Part shown: positions 50,032 through 62,460 of the stretch, piece by piece
Layout: every line of letters begins with the position of its first letter
How positions within the stretch are numbered: position 1 is the stretch's first letter
Assembly: GCF_021018805.1 (NCBI RefSeq)
Contig: NC_086248.1
Location: forward strand, 57,665,485-57,729,484
Length of the DNA stretch: 64,000 nucleotides
Source: Prinia subflava
Taxonomy: Eukaryota; Chordata; Aves; Passeriformes; Cisticolidae
Reading direction: 5' to 3'
The notes under the pieces: generated by a model
What the model saw: only the letters and a program-made list of their open reading frames with translations
Database searches by the model: none
Told to the model about the DNA's origin: nothing
Translations under genes and position numbers: made by a program

Positions 50032-51959
50032 GTACTAAAAATAGTTTCTCCACAGATGCTTTGTGTTTTGGTCTAAGTTCATTATTGGTTAAGAACTCCA
50101 AAACAATGCTGCATCATCACTATTCATTCCCTGATGGTTTGCAACTTTTAGTTCAGCATAAAAGGGGCGACAGACCAGTTTTCCAGATACATAATCTATG
50201 TTGTGTGCACCTGCCAAACCTGTATAATTTTGTACATGGAAAAAAAGAGACCAGTGGACTTGTCTCCAGAAACCATTCAATTTTGCAGGTGAATTTCTGT
50301 GCTTTGGAGTCCTGTCTCTATGTAGAGTTATAGCATTTGCTGTAAATGGAACACAGATTTTTGCACAGTAATGAAGAAAGATTTTGCTTGTGCTATGGGT
50401 TTGCTGCTGAATATTTTTTAATGTAGAGATTTGCATGTGCAAATCAAATGAGCCCCTAGACTTTGCACTCTAAAAGCTAAATACAAGACTTGCTCTCTGA
50501 GATAATGCTGAGCTTAGCTGAGTAATCAACTATTTTATTAGAGTATGTCTAGCGATGTATGGAAGTCAGTGCTTGGCAGGGGATATGATGTTGGTGTGGA
50601 AGTACCAGAGTGTTGTGTCCAAGCTTATTATTTTTCCATTCCAGGAATGGAAATACCCTGAGACTGTGTTTAAAAATTCACTGTACAAAAAAATACAGTT
50701 GGAACAGCTGCCCGTAAAGGCCCTTCAGGCATTTCCTTTAAAAGTACAAATCCATGTCAAACTGAGAATTGTTATATGTTAGATTTTCTTCAGTCTTCTG
50801 GTACAGATGCTGCAATGACAAGCGTAGCATGAAGCATTGAAGTGGGTAAGGGATTTCATGTTGGCAGTGGGGTATGGGAGGGTAGGGAGCAGTTTAACTC
50901 AGTCCTGCACGGATCAAGAGCTCCCTTTGCCTGGTTGCTCAGTGACTGCAGAGCTGGAGAACACCCTCTGTCTTCCTGAAGTTGCTGGGTTATGCTAATA
51001 CTTCCCTCCGCACACACTGTCTTTTCCAAAACAGCCTGGTCAACATGCTGCTAAGGCTGCTATGTGGTGATGTGGACCTGATGGCAACATTAAGTATTAC
51101 TGATGCCTCAGGCTCTACTGAGATAATATTTGAAATTCATTACTTGTTTCTCAGAAAGGCATTTGGTAAGAAAATCCATGGAATAAAACACTACAGAAAC
51201 AAACTTTTACCTACAGTCTCACTGTTTGAATAGTCTTCTAACTTGGACTAAGATCTCTGAAATGGTAATTGCATGTGGATTCCTTTCTCAATGGATTGGA
51301 AATGGAAAGAGGCTGAGAAGGATCTGGGAACTAGAGAGAATGTCACGTCTTTTAAAAAATGCAAGTTAAAAGGAGGCATAATAAAGGATTTCTTTCTTTG
51401 GGAGATTGAGTGTTACAGTTTAGATGCATTGGAGTAAAGTACTTGTAGGTTCACCAAATTGATTAGAAATTTATTTGGATTATTTATTTTGAACAGCTCT
51501 TACAGATCTCCATGTTGTACAGTATGAACTTTGGTGTCCTCTCTTGAGGGCAGGGGTACTGTACAACATATTTGTGTCAGCTGAAGGGCTGCTGTCATCA
51601 GAGACCTGTAAAGGACACAGGCAACACAGGTGTAGCAAAGGCTTATTCTATCATGTAGCAACCACAGAAAGGTATTTGAATCCCAAGAGCAGAAAATGGG
51701 AAGCCTAAGAAATGCGTATTGTTTTAAAACAAGCCTTGTAAAATGCATGCAGTTCTTTTCAGAGGAGTGTGCTTAAGGATCTGTGAGGGTAGCAAGCACC
51801 TGATGGTGATAAAAGCCAGAGCCTTTTGTTTCTAAATTAACTTCTTTAATCTTGTCTTAAGTTCTAAAGACCCTACTCTAGTAGGAAATGGAGCACTGTT
51901 CAGCTACTGCTGAACATGCCTTCTTTTCGCATGCAAAATGTGTACAACAGTGCAAAGGA

Positions 51960-52692
51960 ATTCAGGGAGAGAAATTCATCACAGTCAAGTGCAAGGTTCT
52001 GCACGTGGGTCGAGGCAGTCTAACCCAAATACAAGTGGGGTGGAGAATGGATTGAAAGCAACCCTGAGCAGAAAACTTGGGGGTGTTGACAGGAACCTCA
52101 ACATGAGCTGGTGCTGTATACTTGCAGCCCTGAAAGCCAGTTGTGTCATGGGCCGCATAAAAAGCAGCATGGCCAGCAGGTCAAGGGAGACAGTTCTTCA
52201 GCATTTACTTCACTCCTGTGAGACCCCACCTAGAGTACTGCATCCTGCTCTGGGGCCCCTAGCATTGGAGGGACATGGACCTGTTGGAGTGAGTCCAGAG
52301 GAGGGCCACAAAGATGACTGAGGGATGGAGCATCTCTCCTGTGAAAGCCAAGAGTTGGGATTGTGCAGCCTGGAGAAGAGAAGGCTTCATGGAAACTTAG
52401 AGGGGGCCTGCAAGGCAGCTTGAGAGGGGCATGCAGTGAGAGGACGAGGAGAAACAGCCTTAAACTGACAGAGGGCAGGCTTAAATGAGGTATTAGGAAG
52501 GAATTCTTACTGTGATGGTGGTGAGGCACTAGAACAGGTTGCCTAGAGAAGCTGTGAACTTTTCATCCCTTGAAGTGATTAAGTTAAAGTTGGATGTAGC
52601 TGGCCTGGTGAAAGATGTTCCTGCCCATGGTATAGGAATTGGAACTAGATGAGCTTTAAGATCCCTTCCAACCCAAACCTTTCTATGATTCC
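51960..52692 (+). mobile_element. CR1 LINE 3' segment
   Basis: This is a sense CR1 copy of about 730 bases, the longest younger + strand copy here. It begins in the C-terminal coding part ('aagtgcaaggttctgcacgt' at about 51989, corresponding to the K-C-K-V-L-H segment of the ORF2 reverse-transcriptase region). It continues through 'gtccagaggagggccacaaa' (about 52293) and 'gaggcactagaacaggttgc' (about 52523), and ends 'caacccaaacc-tttctatgattcc'. The reading frame is broken by indels soon after the first block. It sits in PPP1R14C intron 1 in the same orientation as the gene. Confidence 0.93.
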
Positions 52693-54615
52693 AAGAAAAT
52701 GATTTTTCTGCTATTTGATTTCGTTTAGTCTAGACATCATTTCTGCACTGATCACGGTTCATTGTTTTACCTGAATCAGCAGCAATATTCTTGACTTCCA
52801 GTTCAAAGCTTCACAATGCAGATTATCTTTCAGCAGCTATTCCATAGGAATTTTTTTGTCCATTTCCTCTCTGTTCAAGATTCAACTGGTCTCTGCTGAA
52901 GCAGTAGGTGTGGTTGTTTTATAACAGGGTGAATAAATAATTGTTTGCTTACATCACTTAAGATTTTATAATTGTACTTTTTATTAACAGTAGCTTCTAA
53001 TCTTTGTGGCTACAAAGACTCTCGTGCCTTTAGGCAAATTGTTTTACATAGAGCTGGTACTTGATTATCCAGGGTCGCAAAGGAGAGGAGGGGGTGAGTG
53101 GGAAAATGTCGATACAATGGAAAAACTGTGGATAAAAAAATAAATGGTAAATAATGCCATAAATCATGCAGTGAATATACAGCTGAAGGGGAAGAGGGGG
53201 AACTGGTCATTAATCTACCCCTTTTTACCATTCAGGTTTATCACAAAAATTCATTATATTGCTTTTGGACTTGAGTATAGCTTAGATGTGTCTGTACCTG
53301 TAGCACAATTAAACTGCAACATGGATGATGCATCCATGGATAGCTGAGAGCAGGTTATATTGCGCTTTGTTGAAGGTGCTGGGCTGACTTGAGCACTGTT
53401 GGTGCCTTGCAACCCTGTGTTATGACTGAGTGGGATCTCTCTCCTTATTCTCTGTGCTTTGCGTTAGCTGATCTAACCTTTGCTGTTGAAGCAAAGGCCT
53501 GAAACAAAACCAACCCTGTTTAAATGAGGAAAATACCTATTTCATGGAATGTCTGAATCCTCTTATAAGGCATGAGGAATATTTCTAAATAGGTCTTGTA
53601 TCTAAAAAAAAAATTCTGAAATTAAGCCTTACTTCAGCTAGAAAAAGTAGTGTGATAGTTTACTCTCGTGACCACCCTAAACTCATTCTCTTTTGATTCA
53701 TATCTTGCAAAGACTGGCTGAGCTCCTGGTTGCATTCTCATAATTCTCCCTTTAGAACAGGTTATCAGCCACTTTAAAAACACTGTAATGGGACTTAAAA
53801 CCCAACCAAAAAACCCTATGTGGTTTGTAGAGCTTACTACTGCACATGATGTGTATATACTTCACATAATATTCTAACAGTGCAGGAGATACCAATGGGG
53901 AAAAAAAACCCTATCCCACCTCTAACCTCACTCAGTCTGAGTTATGCTCCCCTTGTCTCTTGTCACTACAGGTGATAAAGCAGCAGCAGCAATATCAATC
54001 CATTCTTCCAGTCTTGCCTGCAGTATTTTAAAGCCAAGTTCTCTTTTTTCCCTGCCTTACATCTAACTCCAGAAACTTCTATTTGACAGCACAAATTGAG
54101 CAGGTTAGATATGACCATCCATCTTTGTCACCACAACTTCTGGATGCCTGTTGTAAAACATTAGCAGCTTCCTTTGCTGTTCTCTCTCCCATGTGACACA
54201 TGGAATTATGGAAGTCAAGATTTCTAGAACTTATTAATGCTGGAGAAGGGGTATAAAATCTTAATTGTATGCAGTCCATACAGCAGCAGTGCAACTGTAT
54301 TTCAAAGGATAGAATAAATTTAGGCTGTTAAAGATCTTCTTGGAACAAGGAATTGTTTGGGCAGAGGTACACACTGAAACAAATCAAATCTTCTTTGAAG
54401 TGATAAGTATTTAATTCTGAGGATCACATTTCATTAGCAGAACTGTTACCTCCCCTCCACACTCCACCACTCCCTCCCACCCTGGAAGCATGATATCTAT
54501 TCTAGGAACCAGTTCAGCATGGCATCTTAAACTATTTTCAGGGAACACACAGATTGCAGCCCCAGAAGGCATCTTGTATGTTTTGAATCCATGTGATATT
54601 TATTGGTAGCATAGA

Positions 54616-54642
54616 TCTAGTGGATCCAAGAGATCCACTAGA
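54616..54642. repeat. Perfect 11-bp inverted repeat, 5-base loop
   Basis: TCTAGTGGATC (54616-54626) and GATCCACTAGA (54632-54642) are exact reverse complements around CAAGA. The segment is followed by AGAGAGAAAAATC-type direct repeats (about 54641-54668). Confidence 0.85.
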
Positions 54643-54989
54643 GAGAGAAAAATCTAGAGAGAAAAATCATCACATGTTACTATAGATCTTTAATTATTAG
54701 AACACTTGTAGATGATTCATTCATCTCATACAGTGTCATACTGTAAAGCAAAGGTAGTATAGAAGATAGGCATTAAGAGGCCTAATGGTAAATAAGTGAA
54801 AGGCTAGTGTGTGTAGTGGTGCTAGTCTAGAGGTGACACTTCTAGTGGTGACTCAGAAGAGTTCACCATTCTAAATATGCTGCCAACGAGAGGACCTCAC
54901 ACTTCAGTCCTCTGTGTTGGACTTCATAAGTGCAAATGATGGCACAATCAATGCCTAATGAAAATCCTCTTACCAGACTGTCTTAATAG

Positions 54990-55120
54990 GATTACTTTCC
55001 AGAATACAGAACTGGGAAGGATCTCCTAGGTCACATGGTCTGCCTTCTTACTTGCAGATAAGCTCTTTGCATTTGATATATTTTTTTAATGGAGTAACTT
55101 GGTTATATGATTTTTCTTTC
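54990..55120 (-). mobile_element. Possible old CR1 3'-end remnant
   Basis: The + strand 'agaactgggaaggatctcct' followed by 'aggtcacatggtctgcc' resembles the antisense CR1 3' end (the 'ggaagggacctc…aggtcatctagtcc' pattern). The segment is short and diverged, so this call is weak. Confidence 0.3.
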
Positions 55121-58100
55121 CACATTATTTCATGTATTTAAATGACTTTTAAAGGCACTATGATCTTTTCTATCCCTTCCATGAAATATAGAAAGACATA
55201 AACAAAAGACCAATACTTGCTTGGAATGAGCTTGCTTGGACTTTCACTCTGGGGTGAAGTTTAAACAGATTGTAAATGTGCTTTACTACCTATTCCTACT
55301 CTGGACATCATCAGACTCAAGTAATGACCACAGCTGAGGGGAGAAGTATTAAGACAGTGATTCTCCTATAGGCCACTTGCTGCCTTATAACAAAATTGGT
55401 GTTTTGAGTACATCTGCAGACTCTGGGAGAAATATGCTTACTAAAATTTCATGGAATTAATTAGCACTCCTAAGAAAATATGTTAGTGGTTTAAGATCCT
55501 AACTTATTTTAGCACTTTCATGATAACTTTTTTGAAGTAGATATCTAAATTAAGTCTAGAATGATAGAAGTGATTAGTTCTACTTTAGGTGACTGGTGTA
55601 TAATATTTTGACACACTTTAAACACAAAGAATGCCCTGAGCCTTTACAGTTGGTGGCTTTACATTTTAAAAGATAGTACCTGAAGCATGTAGTGCATTTT
55701 TTTGGTCAGAAAAAAAATCTAGAAGTTCTGGAATAAATTGTGTCTTTTTGGTTTTGTTATGCTGGTAATAATCATGCCATTTTAGGTTTATAGTCAAATT
55801 TTGTGTTCCTATTTTAGCTGTGTTGAGGTAAAACTGCTTATTTTTCTTTCTTAAAACATTAACAAAGCTCCCTAGAATCTGGATTATGTTGATACTGAAA
55901 ACTGAATCCTTTCTGAGTCCAGAAACTGGTGAGGGGAAGGAGTGCTGGTGCTAACTAGTTCACTGGCAGCCAGGAACATTCCAGTTCTTACTTCAGCTGT
56001 TGCTGCAGTACTGCCTAGTCTGTTTAGCTAAAGATTTAATCAACTTACTTATAGCTAGCCAGTTACTTTTTGTTTATTAAACCCAAACTCCTAGGCAGAA
56101 GATGTGCTTCAGTGTCATGAAGTAATTGTGATAACCAAAGAATTCATTTATATGAGGAAGCAATGTATCAATCTTTCACTGTATAATCTAGAGATTGTCT
56201 TGTCTCAGATTGGGAGCAACAGAGCCTTCCAGGACTAGTTCTGTAAACAGCAACACCTAAACATCATTTCTGCCTTTTTTTTTTTCCCCAGTATGTCTCT
56301 GAACACTTTTTCATCTTCATTTTTTTAAAGTTCTTACCAGATTTCACCTTAAAATATGTAACGACTACATTTAGTATTAGAATTGTTAGCTCTTATCTTG
56401 GTTAGTAGTTTGCAGTGCTTTTAATGTAGCAAGTGGAAGGAGGCAGGATTATGTGGCAGAATACTTTTCTGGGAATCTGACAGTGAGAGGAAGCACTGGA
56501 ATCAAGCAGGGGCCCTATTTAGTCTTTAGCTCCTTTCTCTTTTTGTAAACCTTGGTGGGATAGTCACAGCAGGTTATGCCACCTCCTGGATTTGGAGTTG
56601 TTTGCGAATTCATTTTAAAGATCCCTGAGGCACTTTTGCATGTTTTGCAGTTCAGGGATTTGCCTGTGTAGCCGAATGGTGTCTCTGGCCTCCGGGGAAG
56701 AGGAGTGTCTGCTTTAAAGCATGTTAGAACTCCTGCTGATATTTCTTGACACCGGTGGACCAGAGCCAAAATGCATTGAGTGCCAGTCCCTGGCCTGCCT
56801 GCTGCTCCAAATGAGGATCTGGGGGAGGGAGAGTCATCACTGTGTACAGCACACTGCTATGCCCAGGCACCACTTGGAGGAATGACTTGTTACAAACCAT
56901 GAGAAACTCTCTGTATCTCTTGCGTACTAAATTTCTTCAAAAAGATTACATTGCTTCTAGATTCTGCAGGATGTGAGTGCACTTGTTTTGATACCACTGA
57001 ATAAAACATTCCTCCCCACCCCGCCCCAAACCCCAGAAAACAGACTTCTTGTCTTTCATGTTAAATCTTAAAGGACCTAATACTTTTGGCTAAAGATACA
57101 ATGATTGAAAACTGTCTCCTGTTCCAACCAGTAGCACTTTAATTGGCTGAAAAGACAAAAATGTGGTGAGAGGAGTATGAGTGTGTCAGATGCTTGATGT
57201 ACCCATTCTGTATCACTTTTATTGCAGAAGTCAATTTACACGCAGCTTCTCAGTGTAAAGAAAATCAATACTGGAGACTAACAGACTGTTTTTACAGGGC
57301 TGCTGAAACTGAGATGAGGAGAGCCATTTAGAGGCCTCATTATATCACGTGCTCTTTCCTTGTGTTCTTTTCAAACAATCTGATGGAGTAATTAATCCTT
57401 GAAGTGCCCCAAGAGGCAAACCTACTTAATTGCACTACTGTTTAGCCGAAATTCCCAGCCTGCAAAGGACCTGGTTTGATCAAAAATTTTTTCATGGAAT
57501 ATATATTCCTTAGAGGTTTTTCCACCTTCTCTTAGAAAAAAGCAATCAATCTTTCAAATTTGACCTAGTGGGTCATGGTCCTAGTCGTTATTGCATTCTT
57601 GCTGTAGGCAGAATTACGTACAAATTGCAGGGAAGCAGTCGGCTGCACCTCTGTTGCTTGGAGATGGAGAGTGACCTGCTCTTGTGCATTGCAGAAGGTA
57701 GGTATGTCCTGTGACTACTATGTGGAAAGTCATTCCACTTGCATAGTCATCAAGCAACATTTAAGCCTGGTGGCTTAAGCTCTGTGCCTTTCAAGAGTGA
57801 CTACAGTGATTTGGTGTACAACATGTATTTGCTAATACCAAACTATTTCTGCTTGATGTGAAAGTGGATGACAAAAAACATTATGTGTCCTTCCTAACTG
57901 CTTTGGAGTGTTTTGTTTAACAGAAGTGACATCCAGGCATAGACTTAGCATATCCTATTTTTGTATTGAGAACACAAGGCATTTGTTTTGGAGACAGCAC
58001 TTGATTTTCAACAAATGTCTTATTGAGATTGAATCTGTGTTATGGGTATGGTTAGGAAGTGTTGAATGCTTCTCTTCCCCTGCTCAGTATAGTCTGTGAT

Positions 58101-61097
58101 CAGTGCCTCTTCTTCATTTAGCAGTTTCACACTCTAGTGATTCCTTTAGACTTCTGTAGAGATGCACAAATTAGACAACAATTCCTTAACCAGCATGTTC
58201 TAGATATATTTGGATAAGTTGAAGTTGTTTTGACAGTTCAGTTATGAAAACAGCAAAATAGCAGTGTTAGTACTGAAGAAAATTAAATTAAGTCTGTGAC
58301 TGGGTATCAGTTTCTTCTCTATGCTTACTAGTGACACTGAAGTTGCAGAATGCAAAGTTCTTTGCATAATGAGTGGAGATCTAAATTTTTTTAAAATTAA
58401 TGTTATGGACAAACAGAGTGCCTGGTATACTCTTCTATGACTGGCAGTTCCTTCTTGGAGGAACAGGCATTTTGGTATTGTAAAATCTTTTCCCTGTAAT
58501 CACATCATCTTGCCAATGAATTTTTTTTTCTATGTTGTGCTAAAGATGATAGAGCTGCAGCCAATGTAGCAGAGGATTGACTTTAATTATCGAAATTATG
58601 GGCTCAATGAGGTGGAGGGTTCTCAAAATTCAGAATCTTGTGGCATTTGCCCTCGTATTTTGTGTGATGCCTTTTTTTCATCATTTAGTAGCAATGGCCT
58701 GCATCCCAGAGAACTGCTCTGCTTTGTGTCTTGCCCACACTCCCACCTGCTGGCAATATCCGCGTGTTCACTGCCTGTGGCGCTAGGGTAATTTGTCCTC
58801 TTAAAATGCATACCACAAGGACACATCTCCTGCCTTGAGAACTGCTCTGAAATGTAAGGGCTTGAGAAGTTGGAGTCATTGGTGACGTTTTAAAAAACCC
58901 TTGTCCTAGCTATCATAAACACCACACCTTCTACTAGTGGAGAGCAAATACACCGCTCTTGTCTAGAGCTTGCTTCTGTCTGCCTGTGCAATAGGCAGTA
59001 GAAGAATATCCACTGCCTCTGAACCAATGGGAAGTGCTGGGTTATCAGGGCCAGGTGGGAAGAGATTGGAGAAGAAAGTGGAAAGTTATGTGGATCTGGA
59101 GAGGCAGAACTAAGGTAGAGATGACAGTATTCATGTGTAAAGTGTATAGTAGGCTGCCTGCCTTGTCTCCATGTTTTTCCAGGTTATTTCTTTCACTAGC
59201 ATGTACTTCAGATCCAGGTGTGTAGATGTACGTCTCTCTTCAGCCAAATTCTGCTGGCTTGCTTGTGCCAGTTTGATAAATACAAGTAATTTTTCTTCTG
59301 GCTTGCTTTCTTCCTGTGCCCTCAAGTTCCCCGACTGAACTTGTCTCCTTTGTCTTTCTCTACTAAAGACTCACAGAAATATTCACAGTAGTGAAAGAGA
59401 GAACTTCAGAAGTCAGGGGTTCTAGGGACAAATGAGATTGTCAGTAGCTTGCTCTAAGTTTGCTTCTCTTACTCTAGATGTTGCTTCTTGGACAAGTAAG
59501 AGCTGGAATTCTGTATTTTAGGAGGACTTATTTGATTAATGTTTAAAGCAGTGCCAGTATTGGAGAGTCCACTGGAGGTGGATAGAGAGAGAAGTAATAT
59601 GGTTGCTATCAACAACTGCTGGTATTTCTACAATAAGGGCAGATGGTCTGATTTAATTCTGAAGACATGTGATGTACTGAAATGCTTCTAAAGCATTTGT
59701 CCAGTGTTTTTTTTACATCATCAGATGCAAAAAATCATCAGATTTGGGCATCAGAGCTGGGCACATGTCTTCAGGTTCACTTGTACGGTCACCTCCTTAC
59801 TCCACACCTATTGCCAATAGATGAAACAGTCTTTGTAGATGGCTTTTCCTCAGACAGTTTTGGGATGATAGGTGTTTAATAAGATAAGTTGTTCATGGCC
59901 ATAAGGATTTTCTTATGGAGCATATCTAGGTCTAAAGGTCTGAGGTGCTGGCTACAGCAAAAATGAAATAATAGGTTTGAATTGATGTTCTGCGCTCTGT
60001 ACCTCTTAAAGACAAGCTATGAGGCAAATTTTTAATAGTGGAGATTTTCCACTCATGAAACTCAGCTAAACACTTACTTAATTTTAGTCCTCTACCTCTG
60101 ATACAGATGGTTAGTGTTAAAAACTTGCAGCCTTCCATCATTATTGTTGATGTGACCTGTTCACCCTGTCACATTATGGCATCTGCTTTTATTACAGAAT
60201 ACCACTATTTTCTCATCCTTTTGACCTTAATTTTTTTTTTCTACAAAAAGGCAAAACCTGAACAATATATGCAATTATTTCCATAGCACTGAACAGGAGA
60301 ATTAGGGATGAATTTTGGAGGCACTATAGCAGACTGGCTGGCTATGCCTTGAAAAAGCATATTTCTTCCCATTTCATTTTCACAGCTGCAGTGTTAAGCA
60401 TAAAAGCAGTGAAGTTCGAGTATGTCTGACTCTGTCCTCCCACACTGGCTTGTTTTTCATGTCATATGATTGTTACTTTTAGGAGTCATCCATGTTTATG
60501 TGGGTTTTGTTTTTGGCTTTGATTTTCAAATGGTCAGTTAGCAAATCAACTTTAAGAAAGTTGCATGAAAGCCTTGCCTGGTAGTTTCTTGCTCTGGAAG
60601 ACAAAATACATCGACATATATAGACAAGGCAAAAGAAGGGAAGCCATCTGTGCGTTAGCAGAGACTGACTTGCAGGGTAGCTGTGTGCAGAGCAGTTGGA
60701 TTTCAGCTCTGCTGCTGTAGATGAGGAGTCTTTGCTTGCTGAAGTCTGAGGAGAAGGGGAAGAGTAATAGCAAGTGGAGGTTGTGTGTTACTGGAGAGGA
60801 ATTAATATATGCAAAGATATTCTCGTTTGGCATGACTCTGACATTGTGTTGGAGATATTGCAGGAAATGAGACATGGAGTGGAAGCTGGAAGAAAAGGAG
60901 TGTGACTTCTTGTCTCCTCTGTTCTGACATACAAATTCTCCCCTCTCAAATCTTGTAATGCTCAGTGTAGAGCAGCAGTCGTGCTGGAGCTGACTTGTGA
61001 TAAAAATGCAGCTGAAGAGCAATGGTATTGCTCATGAGGTTGTCTGGCAGTGAGGGAAGAAAAACCTGGGCACTCTTGGGAAAGGGGGATGGTTGTG

Positions 61098-62010
61098 GAA
61101 TCATAGAATTGTTTAGGCTGGAAAAGACCTTTGAGATCATGTCCTAACATTAAGCTAGCACTGCCTCATCTGCCACTAAACCATGTCCCTAAGTACCAGA
61201 TCTACACGTCTTTTAAATACCTCCAGGTATAGTGACTCAACCAATTCATGGGGTAGCCTGTTTCAATCCTTTCCATGAAGAATTTTTTCCCGATATCCAA
61301 TCTAAACCTCCCCTGGCAAGACTTGAGGCTGTTTGCTCTTGCCCAGTCAGTTGTCCCTTGGGAAAAGAGACCAACACTTCCTTTCAGATACTTGTAGGGA
61401 GCAATAAGGTCTCCCTGAGCCGCCTTTTCTCCAGGCTAAACAACCCCAGCTCCCTCAGCTGCTCCTTGTAGGACTTGTGCTCCAGACCCTTCACCAGTTC
61501 TGTTACCCTTCTCTGGACATGCTGAAGCACCTTGCTGTCTTGTAGGTGAACAGAGGATTTGAAGTGTGGCCTCTCCAGAGTTCAGTACAAGATGATCATC
61601 ACTTGCATTGTCCTGCTGGCCACACTATTTCTGCTCCAGGGCAGGATGCCATTGGCCTTCTTGGCTACGTGAGTACATGCTGGCTCAGGTTCAGCTGCTG
61701 TTGACCAGCACCCACAGCCAGGTCCTTTTTTAGTGAACAGCTTTCCAGCCACTCTCCACAAGCCTGTACCGCTGCATGGGACTGTTGTGACCCAAGTGCA
61801 AGACCCAGTACCTGGCCTTGTTGAGCCTCAGCCCAATGATCCCACCTGCCCATATCCCTCCGTAGAGCCTTCCTGCCCTCCAGCAGATCAACATTCCTTC
61901 CCAACTTAATGTCATCTGTAGAGTGACTGAAGGTGCACTCAATCACCTCATCCAGATCACCAGGAAAGTTACACTGAGCCCTCAGGGACACTACTTGTCA
62001 CTGGCCAATG
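61098..62010 (-). mobile_element. CR1 LINE with remnant reverse-transcriptase C-terminal coding region
   Basis: This is an antisense CR1 copy of about 910 bases. The 3' end is 'gaatcatagaattgtttagg' at 61098 on the + strand, followed by the 'tcaatcctttccatgaagaa', 'agggagcaataaggtctccc' and 'tctccaggctaaacaacccc' blocks. The 5' part, translated on the minus strand, keeps pieces of the ORF2 reverse-transcriptase region: STDDIKLGRNVDLLEGRKAL (about 61900-61841) in one frame and LHLGHNSPMQRYRL in another, so at least one frameshift separates them. The catalytic region reads HSTDD rather than the usual F/Y-A-D-D, so the copy is dead. It lies in PPP1R14C intron 1, opposite to the gene, and is about 250 bases from the GC-rich repeat. 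Confidence 0.93.
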
Positions 62011-62269
62011 GTCAGCAGCAGTGGCAGCCCTGTGTGGCTGCCAGTGCTGGGCAGGAGATGTTCCTTGCATGAGCTCAGCTAGGAATGCCTCTGCCAAAAA
62101 CATCTGCAAAACTGGTCTTTGGTGGGAGGTCTGCTCTTCAGAGCTGATTTACGCAGCGCTCTGGCCGTGCTGCACGGGCCTCACTGCAGCGCCCGGGGCC
62201 TTGCCGCAGTCACCCAGCACGCTCAGCCACACCTGTCCCACGGGAGCTGCCCGGGGCAGGGAATGGCAG

Positions 62270-62460
62270 CCAGGGCCTGTCCCACCCCCAGCCAGGAGCA
62301 GGCAACCTGGGCCACTGGGGCAGCCCCAGCCCTGTGGCTGAGCCAAGGGCAGGCTGGGCCATGGGTCCAGCTCAGCAAGGCTGTGGGGAGCTGGCCCTGC
62401 TGGGGCAGGGGCTCATGGCTGGCAAGGGGGCTGTGGGGACGGCCCTATGGTCCAGGTTCT
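62270..62460 (-). repeat. GC-rich unclassified interspersed repeat, copy 2 (inverted)
   Basis: This C/G-rich block shares an exact 21-base word (62280-62300, reverse complement of 20095-20115) and an ordered series of shorter matches with the block at 19895-20115. GC-rich sequence extends on the left to about 62140, but I cannot extend the similarity that far. It overlaps no recognisable protein. See the entry at 19895 for the possible family. Confidence 0.5.

Noticed and set aside
60552..61022. 156-codon minus-strand open frame
   Set aside because: It is long for AT-rich DNA, but the translation (Ser/Leu/Phe/His-rich) shows no family features. It lies alone inside intron 1, and one such frame in 64 kb is compatible with chance.
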